DNA of 64,000 nucleotides from Paraburkholderia bannensis (GTDB lineage Bacteria > Pseudomonadota > Gammaproteobacteria > Burkholderiales > Burkholderiaceae), in NCBI RefSeq assembly GCF_014200455.1, contig NZ_JACHBW010000004.1, forward strand, positions 248,001-312,000, read 5' to 3'. The notes under the pieces are model-generated. The model was not told the origin of the DNA. It saw only the letters and a program-made list of their open reading frames with translations, and searched no databases. The position numbers and the translations under genes were made by a program. The number at the start of each line of letters is the position of its first letter. Position 1 is the first letter of the stretch. Of this stretch, positions 1 to 8,861 are shown in pieces.

Positions 1-306
1 CATGCGCAGCGACGAAGCCGCGTCGATCCAGTAGCCGGTCCAGCCCGCCGCGCGCAGTTTCGGATACACCTCGTTGGTGTAATCGCCGCCTTGGGCAGTG
101 ATGATGATGTCGCATTTCTTGAGCTCGTCTACGCTATTCGCGTCCTTGAGCTTCGTCTCGTTTTTGGCGTACGACGGAGCCGCGCCGCCTGCATTGCTGG
201 TGCTGAAAAACACCGGTTCGATCAGGTCGAAATCACGTTCTTCCTGCATGCGCTGCATCAGCACGCTGCCGACCATGCCGCGCCAACCTACGAGACCTAC
301 GTTCAT
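1..306 (-). CDS. asd: Aspartate-semialdehyde dehydrogenase, N-terminal part
   Basis: The gene runs off the left edge; 102 N-terminal residues are visible. Asd reduces aspartyl phosphate to aspartate semialdehyde, the branch point to lysine, methionine, threonine and isoleucine. The start MNVGLVGWRGMVGSVL is the classical Rossmann NADP-binding opening of Asd, followed by FFSTSNAGG and the TAQGGDYTNEVYPKLR segment typical of the proteobacterial enzyme. The start codon is preceded by an AAGG-like ribosome-binding site. It lies downstream of leuB but is separated from it by a terminator and a 326-bp gap that carries a Thr/Ile-rich leader ORF and a hairpin, so it probably has its own regulated promoter. 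Identification is secure; only the C-terminal part is missing because of the window edge. Confidence 0.96.
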   Translation of the reverse strand, partial: MNVGLVGWRGMVGSVLMQRMQEERDFDLIEPVFFSTSNAGGAAPSYAKNETKLKDANSVDELKKCDIIITAQGGDYTNEVYPKLRAAGWTGYWIDAASSLRM

Positions 307-327
307 GACTAACCCTTGATTTGGACA

Positions 328-367
328 CTTCCCCGCTTCGCTCGCCCGGCGTGGCCGCGCGGGGAAG
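328..367 (-). promoter_or_regulatory. Hairpin between leader peptide and asd (possible attenuator)
   Basis: On the minus strand CTTCCCCGC pairs perfectly with GCGGGGAAG across a 22-nt loop, between the leader ORF stop (389) and asd (306). The loop segment CGGGCGAGC can alternatively pair with GCTC...GCCCG just after the leader stop codon, giving mutually exclusive structures. No U-tract follows, so a classical intrinsic terminator is not shown; Rho-dependent or translational control is possible. Confidence 0.45.
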
Positions 368-388
368 ATGAGCGGGCACGACGAGCGA

Positions 389-505
389 TCAACGCGTGAT
401 GATCGTTTTCGTAATGGTTTTCGTGCTGATGGCGAGCGAAATCGCACGGGCCGTTTTTTCGCCGTGGATGTTCGTCATAATCGTGATCGGGGAGATCGTC
501 GCCAT
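389..505 (-). CDS. Thr/Ile-rich leader peptide upstream of asd (38 aa)
   Basis: A short ORF ends 82 nt before the asd start. Read from ATG 505 it has 38 codons, of which 9 are Thr and 9 are Ile, with 3 Lys and 2 Met; the last stretch reads TKTITKTIITR. An internal ATG at 478 would give 29 residues. The composition matches the end-products of the pathway opened by Asd and resembles enteric thrABC leader peptides. A TATATT -10-like hexamer (512-517, minus) sits so close to ATG 505 that a nearly leaderless start is possible; neither start has a strong Shine-Dalgarno sequence. A 9-bp perfect hairpin follows between this ORF and asd. The role as an attenuation leader is inference; the ORF and its composition are read directly. 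Confidence 0.6.
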   Translation of the reverse strand: MATISPITIMTNIHGEKTARAISLAISTKTITKTIITR

Positions 506-590
506 CGAAGCAATATACACGAAACAGTTAATTTGCGCGGCAAAAACCGCACTTTCCGCTATGTAGCGCACCGCTTGAACGGGCGCGAAA

Positions 591-623
591 CAAAAAGGGC
601 ACGCCATCGAAGGCATGCCCTTT
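591..623 (-). terminator. Rho-independent terminator of leuCDB
   Basis: Just after leuB, the minus strand reads AAAGGGCATGCC, loop TTCGAT, GGCGTGCCCTTT, then TTG TTT. The 12-bp stem (one G-U pair) plus T-rich tail is a good intrinsic terminator, separating leuCDB from asd. Confidence 0.85.
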
Positions 624-632
624 CATCCTGCA

Positions 633-1700
633 TTAAAGCGCCGCGATCACGGCGTCGCCCATCTCCACCGTGCCAACCCTCTTGCAGTCCGGCGTGACGA
701 TGTCGGCGGTGCGGTAGCCTTGCTCAAGCACCTTCTTCACCGCGGTTTCGATGCGGTCAGCCTGCTCTTCGCGGCCAAGCGAGTAACGCAGCATCATCGC
801 GGCCGAGAGAATCGTGGCCAGCGGATTGGCGATGCCCTTGCCCGCGATATCCGGCGCCGAACCGTGCGACGGCTCGTACAGCCCCTTGTTGTTCTTGTCG
901 AGCGAGGCCGACGGCAGCATGCCGATCGAGCCCGTGAGCATCGCGGCTTCGTCCGAGAGGATGTCGCCGAACATATTGCCCGTGACCACCACGTCGAACG
1001 CCTTCGGCGCCTTCACCAGCTGCATCGCCGCGTTGTCCACGTACATGTGCGAGAGCTCGACGTCCGGATATTCCTTCGAGACATCGATCATGATGTCCCT
1101 CCAGAACTGCGACGTTTCCAGCACGTTGGCCTTGTCGACCGAAGTCAGCTTCTTCTGGCGCTTTTGCGCGGCCTGGAACGCGACGTGAGCGATGCGGCGC
1201 ACTTCGGGTTCCGCATAGCGCATCGTGTCGAAACCTTCACGCGCGCCCTTGAACAGACCGTCCGGCGATTCGCGCAGACCGCGCGGCTGACCGAAGTAAA
1301 TATCGCCGTTCAGTTCGCGCACGATCAGGATGTCGAGGCCCGAGACGATTTCGGCTTTAAGCGACGACGCACCCGTGAGTTGCGGATAGCAGATCGCCGG
1401 GCGGAAGTTGGCGAACAGTTCGAGGTGCTTGCGCAGACCCAGAATCGCCTGCTCCGGGCGCAGCGCGCGTTCGAGCGAGTCGTACTTCCAGTCGCCCACC
1501 GCGCCGAACAGGATCGCATCGGCGGACTTCGCCAGTGCGAGCGTCGCCTCCGGCAGCGGATGGCCGCTCGCCTCGTAACCCGCGCCGCCGACGGGCGCCT
1601 CTTCCAGCTCGAACTTTTCGTCGAGCGCGTTGAGCACCTTGACGGCTTCCTTGACGATCTCGGGACCGATGCCGTCGCCCGGCAGCACTGCAATCTTCAT
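633..1700 (-). CDS. leuB: 3-isopropylmalate dehydrogenase
   Basis: 355 aa, the usual length. LeuB oxidatively decarboxylates 3-isopropylmalate to 2-oxoisocaproate with NAD+, the third step of leucine biosynthesis, in the cytosol. The N-terminus [14 protein letters not shown] and the C-terminal signature [11 protein letters not shown] followed by [11 protein letters not shown] are diagnostic of the isopropylmalate/isocitrate dehydrogenase family. A GAGGA ribosome-binding site precedes the chosen ATG. It is the last gene of leuC-leuD-leuB, starting 26 nt after the leuD stop, and is followed by a strong terminator. Nothing unusual in the protein. Confidence 0.98.
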   Translation of the reverse strand: MKIAVLPGDGIGPEIVKEAVKVLNALDEKFELEEAPVGGAGYEASGHPLPEATLALAKSADAILFGAVGDWKYDSLERALRPEQAILGLRKHLELFANFRPAICYPQLTGASSLKAEIVSGLDILIVRELNGDIYFGQPRGLRESPDGLFKGAREGFDTMRYAEPEVRRIAHVAFQAAQKRQKKLTSVDKANVLETSQFWRDIMIDVSKEYPDVELSHMYVDNAAMQLVKAPKAFDVVVTGNMFGDILSDEAAMLTGSIGMLPSASLDKNNKGLYEPSHGSAPDIAGKGIANPLATILSAAMMLRYSLGREEQADRIETAVKKVLEQGYRTADIVTPDCKRVGTVEMGDAVIAAL

Positions 1701-1726
1701 CCTGATGTTCCTCGCTGAATATGTAC

Positions 1727-2377
1727 TTAGATGACGCGGTTGTTCAGCCACGGCTGGCGCGCGAGGCGCTCGGCCTCGAACTGGCGGATCTTGTCGGCGT
1801 GACGCAGCGTGAGGGCGATATCGTCAAAACCGTTCAAGAGGCAGTAGCGGCGGAACGCGGCCACTTCGAACGGATACGACTTCGCGCCGTCCGTTGTGCG
1901 CACAACCTGTTGCTCCAGATCGATCGTCAGTTCGAAACCGTTGAAGGCATACGTTTCGTTGAACAGATGATCGACATCCGCTTCGGACAGCACGATCGGC
2001 AGCAGGCCGTTCTTGAAGCAGTTGTTATAGAAAATGTCGGCGAAGCTCGGCGCGATGATCGCGCGGAAGCCGTACTGGTCGAGCGCCCACGGTGCGTGCT
2101 CGCGCGAGCTGCCGCAGCCGAAGTTCTTGCGCGTGAGCAGCACCGAAGCGCCTTGATAACGCGGCTGGTTCAGCACGAAGTCCGGGTTGAGCGGGCGCTT
2201 CGAGTTGTCCTGACCCGGCTCGCCGTGGTCGAGGTAACGCCATTCGTCGAAGGCGTTCGGGCCGAAGCCGGTGCGCTTGATCGACTTGAGGAACTGCTTC
2301 GGAATGATCGCGTCCGTGTCGACGTTTTCGCGATCGAGCGGCGCTACGAGGCCGGTATGTACGACAAATTTTTCCAT
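1727..2377 (-). CDS. leuD: 3-isopropylmalate dehydratase small subunit
   Basis: 216 aa. Swivel-domain subunit that pairs with LeuC to isomerise 2- to 3-isopropylmalate. It begins [20 protein letters not shown] and contains [12 protein letters not shown], the conserved aconitase-swivel loop that closes over the substrate. It lies 11 nt after the leuC stop, so the two subunits are almost certainly co-transcribed. Many Burkholderia genomes, as I recall, carry a small entericidin-like gene between leuC and leuD; there is no room for one here. Confidence 0.97.
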   Translation of the reverse strand: MEKFVVHTGLVAPLDRENVDTDAIIPKQFLKSIKRTGFGPNAFDEWRYLDHGEPGQDNSKRPLNPDFVLNQPRYQGASVLLTRKNFGCGSSREHAPWALDQYGFRAIIAPSFADIFYNNCFKNGLLPIVLSEADVDHLFNETYAFNGFELTIDLEQQVVRTTDGAKSYPFEVAAFRRYCLLNGFDDIALTLRHADKIRQFEAERLARQPWLNNRVI

Positions 2378-2388
2378 GATTCGTGGCC

Positions 2389-3798
2389 TCAACCGAGCTT
2401 GCGAATATCGACGAAATGGCCTTCGATGGCCGCTGCGGCCGCCATGGCCGGGCTCACCAGGTGCGTGCGTCCGCCCGCGCCCTGACGGCCTTCGAAATTG
2501 CGGTTCGAAGTGGACGCGCAACGCTCGCCCGGCTCCAGACGGTCGGCGTTCATGGCCAGACACATCGAGCAACCCGGCTCGCGCCACTCGAAGCCCGCTT
2601 CCGTGAACACCTTGTCGAGACCTTCGCGTTCGGCTTGCGCCTTCACCAGACCCGAACCCGGCACGACCATCGCCAGACGCACGTTGGCAGCCACGCGGCG
2701 GCCCAGTTTCTTCACCACATAAGCAGCCGAGCGCAGGTCTTCGATACGCGCGTTGGTGCACGAACCGATGAAGATCTTGTCCGGCTTGATCGATTCGATC
2801 GGCATGTTCGGTTCGAGCGCCATGTACTGCAGCGCGCGTTCCATCGCATCGCGCTTGACCGGGTCTTTTTCGCGCTCGGGATCGGGCACGCGGCCATCGA
2901 TCGAGACGACCATTTCCGGCGAGGTGCCCCACGTCACTTGCGGCACGATGTCGGCAGCCGTGAGTTCGACCACGCGGTCGAAATGCGCGCCTTCGTCCGT
3001 GCGGAACTGCTTCCAGTATTCGACGGCCTGATCCCACTGAGCGCCTTGCGGCGAGAACGGGCGGTTCTTCAGGTATTCGATCGTGGTGTCGTCCACGGCG
3101 ACCATGCCGGCGCGCGCGCCGCCTTCGATCGCCATGTTGCAGACCGTCATGCGGCCTTCCATCGTCAGGCCCCGAATCATCGAGCCGCCGAATTCCATGG
3201 CGTAACCCGTGCCGCCCGCCGTGCCGATCTTGCCGATGATGGCCAGCACGATGTCCTTGGCGGTGCAGCCGCGCGGCAGCGTGCCTTCCACCTTGACGAG
3301 CATGTTCTTGCTTTTTTTTTGCAGCAGCGTTTGCGTGGCCAGCACGTGCTCGACTTCCGAGGTGCCGATGCCGTGCGCGAGCGCGCCGAACGCGCCGTGC
3401 GTGGACGTATGCGAGTCGCCGCAGACGATCGTCATGCCCGGCAGCGTCGCGCCCTGTTCCGGACCGACGATGTGCACGATGCCCTGACGCTGGTCGCTCA
3501 TCTTGAACTGCGTGATGCCGAAGGCGTCGCAGTTCGTGTCGAGCGTATCCACCTGCAGCTTCGAGACCGGATCGGCGATACCGTGGCTGCGATCCGTGGT
3601 GGGCACGTTGTGGTCCGAAACGGCCAGGTTCGCGCTGATGCGCCAAACCGGACGCTCATGCATTTTCAGGCCTTCGAAAGCCTGCGGACTGGTGACTTCG
3701 TGCAGCAGATGACGGTCGATATAAAGGATCGTCGTGCCGTCGTCTTCCGTGTGGACCACATGGGTGTCCCACAATTTGTCGTAGAGCGTCTTTGCCAT
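2389..3798 (-). CDS. leuC: 3-isopropylmalate dehydratase large subunit
   Basis: 469 aa. Aconitase-family subunit that carries the [4Fe-4S] cluster; with LeuD it catalyses the second step of leucine synthesis. Cluster-ligand motifs are visible as [12 protein letters not shown] and [10 protein letters not shown], with HVVGPEQG and [13 protein letters not shown] upstream. First gene of the leuCDB operon. The ribosome-binding site before the ATG is weak. No leucine-rich leader ORF was found in the 399 bp upstream on this strand. Confidence 0.98.
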   Translation of the reverse strand: MAKTLYDKLWDTHVVHTEDDGTTILYIDRHLLHEVTSPQAFEGLKMHERPVWRISANLAVSDHNVPTTDRSHGIADPVSKLQVDTLDTNCDAFGITQFKMSDQRQGIVHIVGPEQGATLPGMTIVCGDSHTSTHGAFGALAHGIGTSEVEHVLATQTLLQKKSKNMLVKVEGTLPRGCTAKDIVLAIIGKIGTAGGTGYAMEFGGSMIRGLTMEGRMTVCNMAIEGGARAGMVAVDDTTIEYLKNRPFSPQGAQWDQAVEYWKQFRTDEGAHFDRVVELTAADIVPQVTWGTSPEMVVSIDGRVPDPEREKDPVKRDAMERALQYMALEPNMPIESIKPDKIFIGSCTNARIEDLRSAAYVVKKLGRRVAANVRLAMVVPGSGLVKAQAEREGLDKVFTEAGFEWREPGCSMCLAMNADRLEPGERCASTSNRNFEGRQGAGGRTHLVSPAMAAAAAIEGHFVDIRKLG

Positions 3799-4197
3799 GA
3801 TATGCGGGGATAAATTGACTGCGGGGAGGCTTACGTTGTGAATCGATTATGCCACGCGAAAACCGCATCCCGCACCCCGTCTGGCCAAAAAAACCGATAA
3901 AAAACAGGGAGTTGGGTGGTAGTAACGATACCTGTATCGAAGTTACCCGGCGTGCGCCGCACGCCGTTTTGCGCGTGCGTATTCGTCGGCAATAAACCAA
4001 AGCCTTTGTTTTTCCGATGTTTTTTTGCGCGGGCCAAAATCGAAACCGAGCACATATTCGAATGGAAAGTGCCCTGTTGGGCACGCCGATTGCGAGATGT
4101 GCGCCGCCGCACAAGCGTACAAATCCGGCTTTTGTCACACTGGACAGGTACCGGATACGAACCACCCGCGGCACGATCAGGCAATTCTGGAGGCCTC
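3799..4197. other. Intergenic region, divergent leuC / MipA-like gene
   Basis: 399 bp between two divergently transcribed genes, so promoters for both should lie here. It is A-rich around 3887-3912 compared with the surroundings. ORFs crossing it have no family resemblance. No leader peptide rich in branched-chain residues, no clear operator and no terminator were recognised. Confidence 0.5.
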
Positions 4198-5163
4198 ATG
4201 CCATTCGCAACCCGTTCGCCCCGCAGCGCGCTCACCTGGGCCGCCGCGTACAAGACAACAATCACAACAAGCCAAAATCAGGGGCGGCGCCCGCAGATCC
4301 GCTTTGGCGCGCGCGCCGCGCGTCAATCGTCGATCGCCGTGGCGGCCACCGCCTGTGCGCTGGCGGCCTTCGCGCCGCGCGCGCACGCCCAGACGCCCTC
4401 GCCGCTGGGCGAATGGCAATACTCGGCGGGCATTCCGCTGGAAAAGCTCTATCAGCCCGATCGCCCCAACTTCGAAGCGCGTCTTGGCATAGGCTCGACC
4501 TTCGAGCCGCGCTACGACGGCTCCGACCGCTATCACATGATGGCCGGCCCCAGCATCGACCTGCGCTACAAGGACATCCTGTTCGGATCGACGGGCGAAG
4601 GCTTTGGCGTGAATTTCCTGCAAGGCCCGAACTGGCGCATGAGCGTCGCCGCAGCTTATGACCTCGGGCGGCGCGGCCACGACGATCCTTCGCGCCTGAA
4701 CGGCTTGGGCAATATCAATCCCGCGCCGCTCATGAAAATCGCCGGCGAATACGTGGTATCGAAGGATTTCCCGCTGGTGGTGCGCGCGGCCTTCACGCGC
4801 AGCTTCGGCGGCTCGAACGGCTGGACCGCCGATCTCGGCACCTACATGCCGCTGCCTGGCAGCAGCAAGACCTTCTACTGGTTCGCCGGGCCGTCGGTGA
4901 CGTTCGCGGACTCGAACTACATGCAAAGCTGGTTTGGCGTGAACGGCCAACAGGCGGCCGCGTCCGGTTACCGGCAGTACGAGGCCAGCGCAGGCCTCAA
5001 ATCGGCGGGCTTCGGCATCACGATGGTGTACTTCGTGAACAAACACTGGTTCATGAGCGCCGATGGCGCGATCAAGCGTCTGCTGGGCAGCGCCGCGCAC
5101 AGCCCGATCATCCAGACCAAGACCGAAGGGGTCTGCGACCTGTCGATCAATTACCAGTTCTAA
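4198..5163 (+). CDS. MipA/OmpV family outer-membrane protein
   Basis: 321 aa. The N-terminus is unusually long before a hydrophobic stretch and an Ala-x-Ala site (SSIAVAATACALAAFAPRAHAQ), so the signal peptide has an extended n-region or the true start lies further in. The mature part has alternating amphipathic strands and the MipA/OmpV pattern (RLGIGSTFEPRYDGSDRY, DLRYKDILF, GEGFGVNFL) and ends in Phe (SINYQF), the usual signal for outer-membrane barrel insertion. A GGAGG box precedes ATG 4198. MipA proteins are implicated in anchoring murein synthases or in porin function; the exact role here is unknown. It stands alone and converges on the M48 protease gene. Confidence 0.8.
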   Translation: MPFATRSPRSALTWAAAYKTTITTSQNQGRRPQIRFGARAARQSSIAVAATACALAAFAPRAHAQTPSPLGEWQYSAGIPLEKLYQPDRPNFEARLGIGSTFEPRYDGSDRYHMMAGPSIDLRYKDILFGSTGEGFGVNFLQGPNWRMSVAAAYDLGRRGHDDPSRLNGLGNINPAPLMKIAGEYVVSKDFPLVVRAAFTRSFGGSNGWTADLGTYMPLPGSSKTFYWFAGPSVTFADSNYMQSWFGVNGQQAAASGYRQYEASAGLKSAGFGITMVYFVNKHWFMSADGAIKRLLGSAAHSPIIQTKTEGVCDLSINYQF

Positions 5164-5168
5164 GGCCA

Positions 5169-5200
5169 CGCGGCCCGCGCGCGTTTTGCTGCGGGCCGCG
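5169..5200. terminator. Terminator-like hairpin between convergent genes
   Basis: CGCGGCCCGC pairs perfectly with GCGGGCCGCG around a 12-nt loop, directly after the MipA-like gene and shortly before the 3' end of the M48 gene. There is no T-tract on either side, so termination strength is uncertain. Confidence 0.45.
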
Positions 5201-5222
5201 GCTCGATCACGCTGTCGCTCTA

Positions 5223-5993
5223 TCAGCCTTCGGCCTTGATGCGGCTCTGAATATGCTGCGCGCGGCTCGGCGACGACGGATGCGAACTGAGCATCGAACT
5301 CTGGCCGCCGTCGATCTGCGCGAGCTTCTGGAAGGCCGTGACGAGACCCTCGCGCTTCATGCCCTTCTTCTTAAGCAGATCGAACGAATAATCGTCGGCC
5401 GCGCTCTCCTGGGTTTGCGAGAACTGTGCGTTGATGAACTTCTCGGTCAGATCGCCCAGTTGCGACGAACTCAACGACGAAGCCACCGCATTGCCGCTCG
5501 CGCCCGCTGCCGTGCGGGCCGCGCTCACGGTATAGGCCGCCTGCATCGCCTTCTTCGAATGACCCAGTGCAACGTGCCCCATTTCATGGCCGATCACGCC
5601 GCGCAGTTCGTCGTCGTTCATCTTGTCCATCAGACCGCTATAGACGCGCACGCAGCCGTTGCCCATCGCCCACGCGTTGATGTCCTTCGTCGTGTAGACC
5701 TTGTAATCGATCTTCTGACCGTTGAGCGTCATGTCGCCGAAGCCGCTCATCACTTTGGTGAGGCGTTTGGCGTAGGCGCTATTCGGCGCGGCCACCTTCG
5801 ACTCCGCGTCGCTCGCCTTGCAGGCGTCCTGCGAGAGCGCCACGATGTCGCTGTCCGAGAGTGTCGCGGCCTTGTAAAGCGACGAACCCGCGGACAGCGC
5901 CGCATTGGGGTCCACGCTCGTCAGCCCCGAGCAGGCGCTCAATGCAATCGTCATCCCGCACACCAGACCCAGCTGAATCCTTGCCATTTTCAT
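5223..5993 (-). CDS. M48 family metalloprotease, lipoprotein
   Basis: 256 aa. Probable periplasmic, lipid-anchored zinc protease of the LoiP/YggG type involved in envelope protein quality control. The N-terminus is a lipoprotein signal ending LSAC (Cys21). The catalytic motif HEMGH is at residues 136-140, and QESAADDYSFDLL, about 60 residues later, supplies the third zinc ligand Glu as in M48 gluzincins. The Shine-Dalgarno AAGG is very close to the first ATG (5993) and better spaced for the second (5987), so the protein may start MARIQLG. No co-transcribed partner; the gene diverges from terC. Confidence 0.9.
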   Translation of the reverse strand: MKMARIQLGLVCGMTIALSACSGLTSVDPNAALSAGSSLYKAATLSDSDIVALSQDACKASDAESKVAAPNSAYAKRLTKVMSGFGDMTLNGQKIDYKVYTTKDINAWAMGNGCVRVYSGLMDKMNDDELRGVIGHEMGHVALGHSKKAMQAAYTVSAARTAAGASGNAVASSLSSSQLGDLTEKFINAQFSQTQESAADDYSFDLLKKKGMKREGLVTAFQKLAQIDGGQSSMLSSHPSSPSRAQHIQSRIKAEG

Positions 5994-6142
5994 CGTCCTT
6001 ATTTAAGGTTTTTGTAAGGAACGACAATCTAGCACCGGGGCGTTGCTTGCGCACTCATGACTCGCCATTTTATGCGTGGCGTGTCAACTCTTTCCGAATT
6101 AGCCCTCATTTTCCGCTCATTCTTCATCGCTAAGCTGACCGG

Positions 6143-6158
6143 ATGGGCCAAAGCCCAT
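6143..6158 (+). other. Short hairpin in the terC 5' region
   Basis: ATGGGC, loop CAAA, GCCCAT lies 85-100 nt before the terC start. TerC/Alx genes are often preceded by the yybP-ykoY manganese riboswitch, but its conserved GGGGAGTA core is not seen, so this is only noted as a small secondary structure. Confidence 0.25.
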
Positions 6159-6242
6159 AGCGCCCGACCGGCGAAACGCAGCGGCAACGGCAATGCCCCT
6201 CGCGCGGTCCGGCGCTCACTCCCTACGCAAAGGACCGTAATC

Positions 6243-7247
6243 ATGCTCGCGACGCTCTCCACCACCTTTCTCGGGCAGCCGATCTGGCTCTGGGCCGCCT
6301 TTATCGCGGTGGTGATCGTGCTGCTCGCGCTCGATCTAGGCGTCCTGCATCACGACGACCGCGAGATCGGCATACGCGAAAGCCTTTGGCTCTCGCTCGG
6401 CTATATCGCCATCGGTTTGCTGTTTGGCGGCTTCATCTGGTGGCAGCTCGGCGCGCAGCCCGCGACCGAATACGTGACCGGCTATCTGATCGAGAAGTCG
6501 CTCTCGCTCGACAACGTGTTCGTGATCGCGTCGATCTTCGGCGCGCTCGCGGTGCCACGCGCCTATCAGCATCGCGTGCTGTTCTGGGGCATCGTTGGCG
6601 TGCTGGTGCTGCGTGCGTTGATGGTCGGGCTGGGCGCGGCGCTCGTCTCGCAGTTCGAGTGGATGCTGTTCGTGTTCGGCCTGTTCCTGGCGGCGACCGG
6701 CGTCAAGATGCTGTTCGGCTCGAAAGAGCAAACGCGCGTGGAGGACAGCAAGATCCTGCGCACAATCCGTCGCGTGCTGCCCATCACCGAAAAGCTCGAA
6801 GGCGGGGCGTTTGTGGTGCGGCGCGCGCATCCGGTGAGCGGCAAGCTCACGCGCTACGCCACGCCTTTGCTGGTCGCACTGCTGATGATCGAGTGCGCCG
6901 ATCTGATTTTCGCGGTCGATTCGATTCCGGCGATCTTCTCGATCACGACCGATCCGTTCATCGTCTACACGAGCAATATCTTCGCTGTTCTCGGTCTGCG
7001 CGCACTGTTCTTCGCGCTCGCGGCGATGGCGCACCGCTTTTACTACCTCAAGCATGCGCTCGCGCTGGTGCTGGTGTTTATCGGCGTGAAGATCTTCCTG
7101 GTGGGCTTCGTCGGCAAGATTCCGGCGCTGCTGAGCCTGGGCGTGACGGTGACGCTGCTGGTGGGCGGCGTGGTGGTCTCGCTGATCAAGACGCGGCCCG
7201 ACGATGACAGCAACGGTCAGGGTAACGGCCCGCTGGAAGCGTCCTGA
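6243..7247 (+). CDS. TerC family integral membrane protein
   Basis: 334 aa with about eight hydrophobic segments. The family signatures SLDNVFV (residues ~80-90) and ECADLIFAVDSIPAIF (residues ~215-230) are intact, including the conserved acidic residues in the membrane. TerC/Alx proteins are linked to manganese export, tellurite resistance and metallation of exported proteins. An in-frame ORF extends 62 codons upstream, but MLATLSTTFLGQPIW at 6243 is the usual family start. Two small genes follow on the same strand, a zinc ribbon and a TerB-like protein, suggesting a metal-stress module. It diverges from the M48 gene. Confidence 0.93.
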   Translation: MLATLSTTFLGQPIWLWAAFIAVVIVLLALDLGVLHHDDREIGIRESLWLSLGYIAIGLLFGGFIWWQLGAQPATEYVTGYLIEKSLSLDNVFVIASIFGALAVPRAYQHRVLFWGIVGVLVLRALMVGLGAALVSQFEWMLFVFGLFLAATGVKMLFGSKEQTRVEDSKILRTIRRVLPITEKLEGGAFVVRRAHPVSGKLTRYATPLLVALLMIECADLIFAVDSIPAIFSITTDPFIVYTSNIFAVLGLRALFFALAAMAHRFYYLKHALALVLVFIGVKIFLVGFVGKIPALLSLGVTVTLLVGGVVVSLIKTRPDDDSNGQGNGPLEAS

Positions 7248-7344
7248 TCCGGCGTATCGCGCTCCTCATTCTTCGCTCATTTTTCTCTGCGAGGATGGTT
7301 TCCACGGCAGCCGCATCGGCTGCCGCCCCCGAAAGGAGCGCATC

Positions 7345-7620
7345 ATGAAATGCCCGAACTGCCCTGACGTCCCCCTCGCGATCGCCGAGCGTCATGGCGT
7401 CGAACTCGACTACTGCCCGCAGTGCCGTGGTGTCTGGCTCGATCGTGGCGAACTCGACCGGTTGATCGAACGCGCGGCGCAAGGCCAGCCCGGCACGCGG
7501 CGGCAATACGACGACGGCTACGAGGGCCACGGCGCGCAGCATCGCTCGCGCGATTACGGGCACCGTCACGGCTCGCACGAACGCCGCCGTAAATCGTGGC
7601 TCGAAGATATCTTCGACTGA
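7345..7620 (+). CDS. TFIIB-type zinc ribbon protein
   Basis: 91 aa. Residues 1-40 contain two CxxC pairs (CPNC and CPQC) spaced as in zf-TFIIB zinc ribbons, followed by GVWLDRGELDRLIE, the conserved part of this bacterial family. The rest is a charged His/Arg/Gly-rich tail ending SWLEDIFD. A strong AAAGGAG box precedes the ATG. The function of these proteins is not established. Its position between terC and a terB-like gene suggests a role in metal or envelope stress; that is inference. Confidence 0.85.
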   Translation: MKCPNCPDVPLAIAERHGVELDYCPQCRGVWLDRGELDRLIERAAQGQPGTRRQYDDGYEGHGAQHRSRDYGHRHGSHERRRKSWLEDIFD

Positions 7621-7665
7621 AACCGCGCCGCTCATTTTGCAATTATTGATCAAGGACTCCTGACC

Positions 7666-8076
7666 ATGCGCACTTACACCAGCAACAGCCCGCAGGCCGC
7701 CGGACGCATCGTTGCCATCGCCCTGCTCGCCGACGGCCACCTGAACAGCAGCGAACTCGCCGCCGTGCATCGCGCCCGCATCGCCGAACGCCTCGGCCTC
7801 GCGCCCGGCGAGTTCAGCACGATCCTGCGCGAGCTCTGCGAAGACCTGCTGACGAACGCGAACATGGACTGGAGCGACGCCTGCAAACTGGACTCTGACA
7901 TCATGCAGCAAGTGCTGCTCGAACTCGAAGATCCGGTCCTGCGCGCCGAGGTGCTGAGCCTGTGCCTGGTCGCGATTCACGCCGACCGCCACCTCTCGGA
8001 AAGCGAGGCGCAATTGCTCGCGGTGCTGTCAAAGTCGTGGCAGGCGAATCCGTGGCAGCGCTTGCTGGCCTCCTGA
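7666..8076 (+). CDS. TerB-like (tellurite resistance) protein
   Basis: 136 aa, helical. Two repeated acidic elements, LADGHLNSSE near residue 23 and HADRHLSESE near residue 107, match the TerB fold, in which acidic residues of a helical bundle bind metal ions. The start is preceded by AAGGA. It lies 45 nt after the zinc-ribbon gene and is followed by a strong terminator, so it ends the terC / zinc ribbon / terB unit. The family assignment rests on motif resemblance; function in this organism is unknown. Confidence 0.72.
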   Translation: MRTYTSNSPQAAGRIVAIALLADGHLNSSELAAVHRARIAERLGLAPGEFSTILRELCEDLLTNANMDWSDACKLDSDIMQQVLLELEDPVLRAEVLSLCLVAIHADRHLSESEAQLLAVLSKSWQANPWQRLLAS

Positions 8077-8150
8077 CGTTGCAGCCTCTCGCAGCTGAAA
8101 TGCAGGGTTTTTCAGCGCGCAACGCGGATTTCCCCCGGTGTTGCACGCCG

Positions 8151-8182
8151 CGCGGCGAGCCCCACGCTCGCCGCGTTTTTTC
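8151..8182 (+). terminator. Rho-independent terminator after the terB-like gene
   Basis: CGCGGCGAGC, loop CCCAC, GCTCGCCGCG, then six T. A perfect 10-bp GC stem plus T-tract on the plus strand; textbook intrinsic terminator. Confidence 0.93.
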
Positions 8183-8201
8183 CATGCATAGGCCCTGCTG
8201 G

Positions 8202-8858
8202 TCACACGCAAACGGCCCAGCCTAGCCCACGCACATTGCGGATCACCGCATGACCGAACTTGCGGCGCACGCTGTAAATCACGGCGTCGACTGCGTTGCT
8301 CTCCACTTCCTCGCCCCAGCCATAAAGCCGTTCCTCCAGTTGCTGGCGCGAAAGAATCGCGCCGGGCCGCTCCAGCAGCGCAAGCATCAAGGCATATTCG
8401 CGCGCGGAAAGATCGTCGCTTTGTGCGTCGAAACTCAGGCGACGCGTATTCATGTCGAGCGTCACCCGCGCGCTGCTCATGGTCGCCGAGGCAAACCCCG
8501 CCTTGCGCCGCACCACCGCGCGAATGCGCGCGAGCAACTCCTTGCTCTCGAACGGCTTGACGAGATAATCGTCGGCGCCCAGATCGAGGCCTTCGACGCG
8601 CGTATCCACGTCGTCGCGCGCCGTGATGATGATCACGGGCGTGGCGTCGCTGGCCTCGCGCAGACCACGCAGCACGTCCAGGCCACTCATGTCGCCCAGC
8701 CCCAGATCGAGCAGGATGGCGGTGTACGAACCATCGCGAATCGCCGCGCGGCCGCTTTCGCCCGTGCGCACCCAGTCGACGCTATAGGACGCATCCTTCA
8801 ACGCGCGCAGCAGCGCGGGCCCGATCAGCAGATCATCTTCGATCAGCAGAATCCGCAT
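8202..8858 (-). CDS. OmpR/PhoB family response regulator
   Basis: 218 aa. Receiver domain at residues 1-115 with the acidic pair ED (7-8), phospho-acceptor Asp51 (ILLDLGL) and Lys101 in YLVKPF; winged-helix DNA-binding domain from about 125 (LSAREYALMLALLERPG, then VDAVIYSVRRKFG and RNVRGLGW). Closest in style to the QseB/PmrA/TctD subgroup. It is the second gene of a two-gene operon, starting 3 nt after the upstream histidine kinase stop. Target genes cannot be read from the window. Confidence 0.95.
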   Translation of the reverse strand: MRILLIEDDLLIGPALLRALKDASYSVDWVRTGESGRAAIRDGSYTAILLDLGLGDMSGLDVLRGLREASDATPVIIITARDDVDTRVEGLDLGADDYLVKPFESKELLARIRAVVRRKAGFASATMSSARVTLDMNTRRLSFDAQSDDLSAREYALMLALLERPGAILSRQQLEERLYGWGEEVESNAVDAVIYSVRRKFGHAVIRNVRGLGWAVCV

Positions 8859-8861
8859 CGT

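Noticed and set aside
2383..3813. Long plus-strand ORF opposite leuC
   Set aside because: Codon-bias shadow of leuC, rich in Arg and His, without any family motif.
3916..4197. 94-codon in-frame N-terminal extension of the MipA-like gene
   Set aside because: ATG 4198 has a proper GGAGG box; the extension runs through the leuC promoter region.
6057..6242. In-frame extension of TerC and a possible yybP-ykoY riboswitch
   Set aside because: The extension lacks TerC similarity and a ribosome-binding site, and the conserved riboswitch core is not present.
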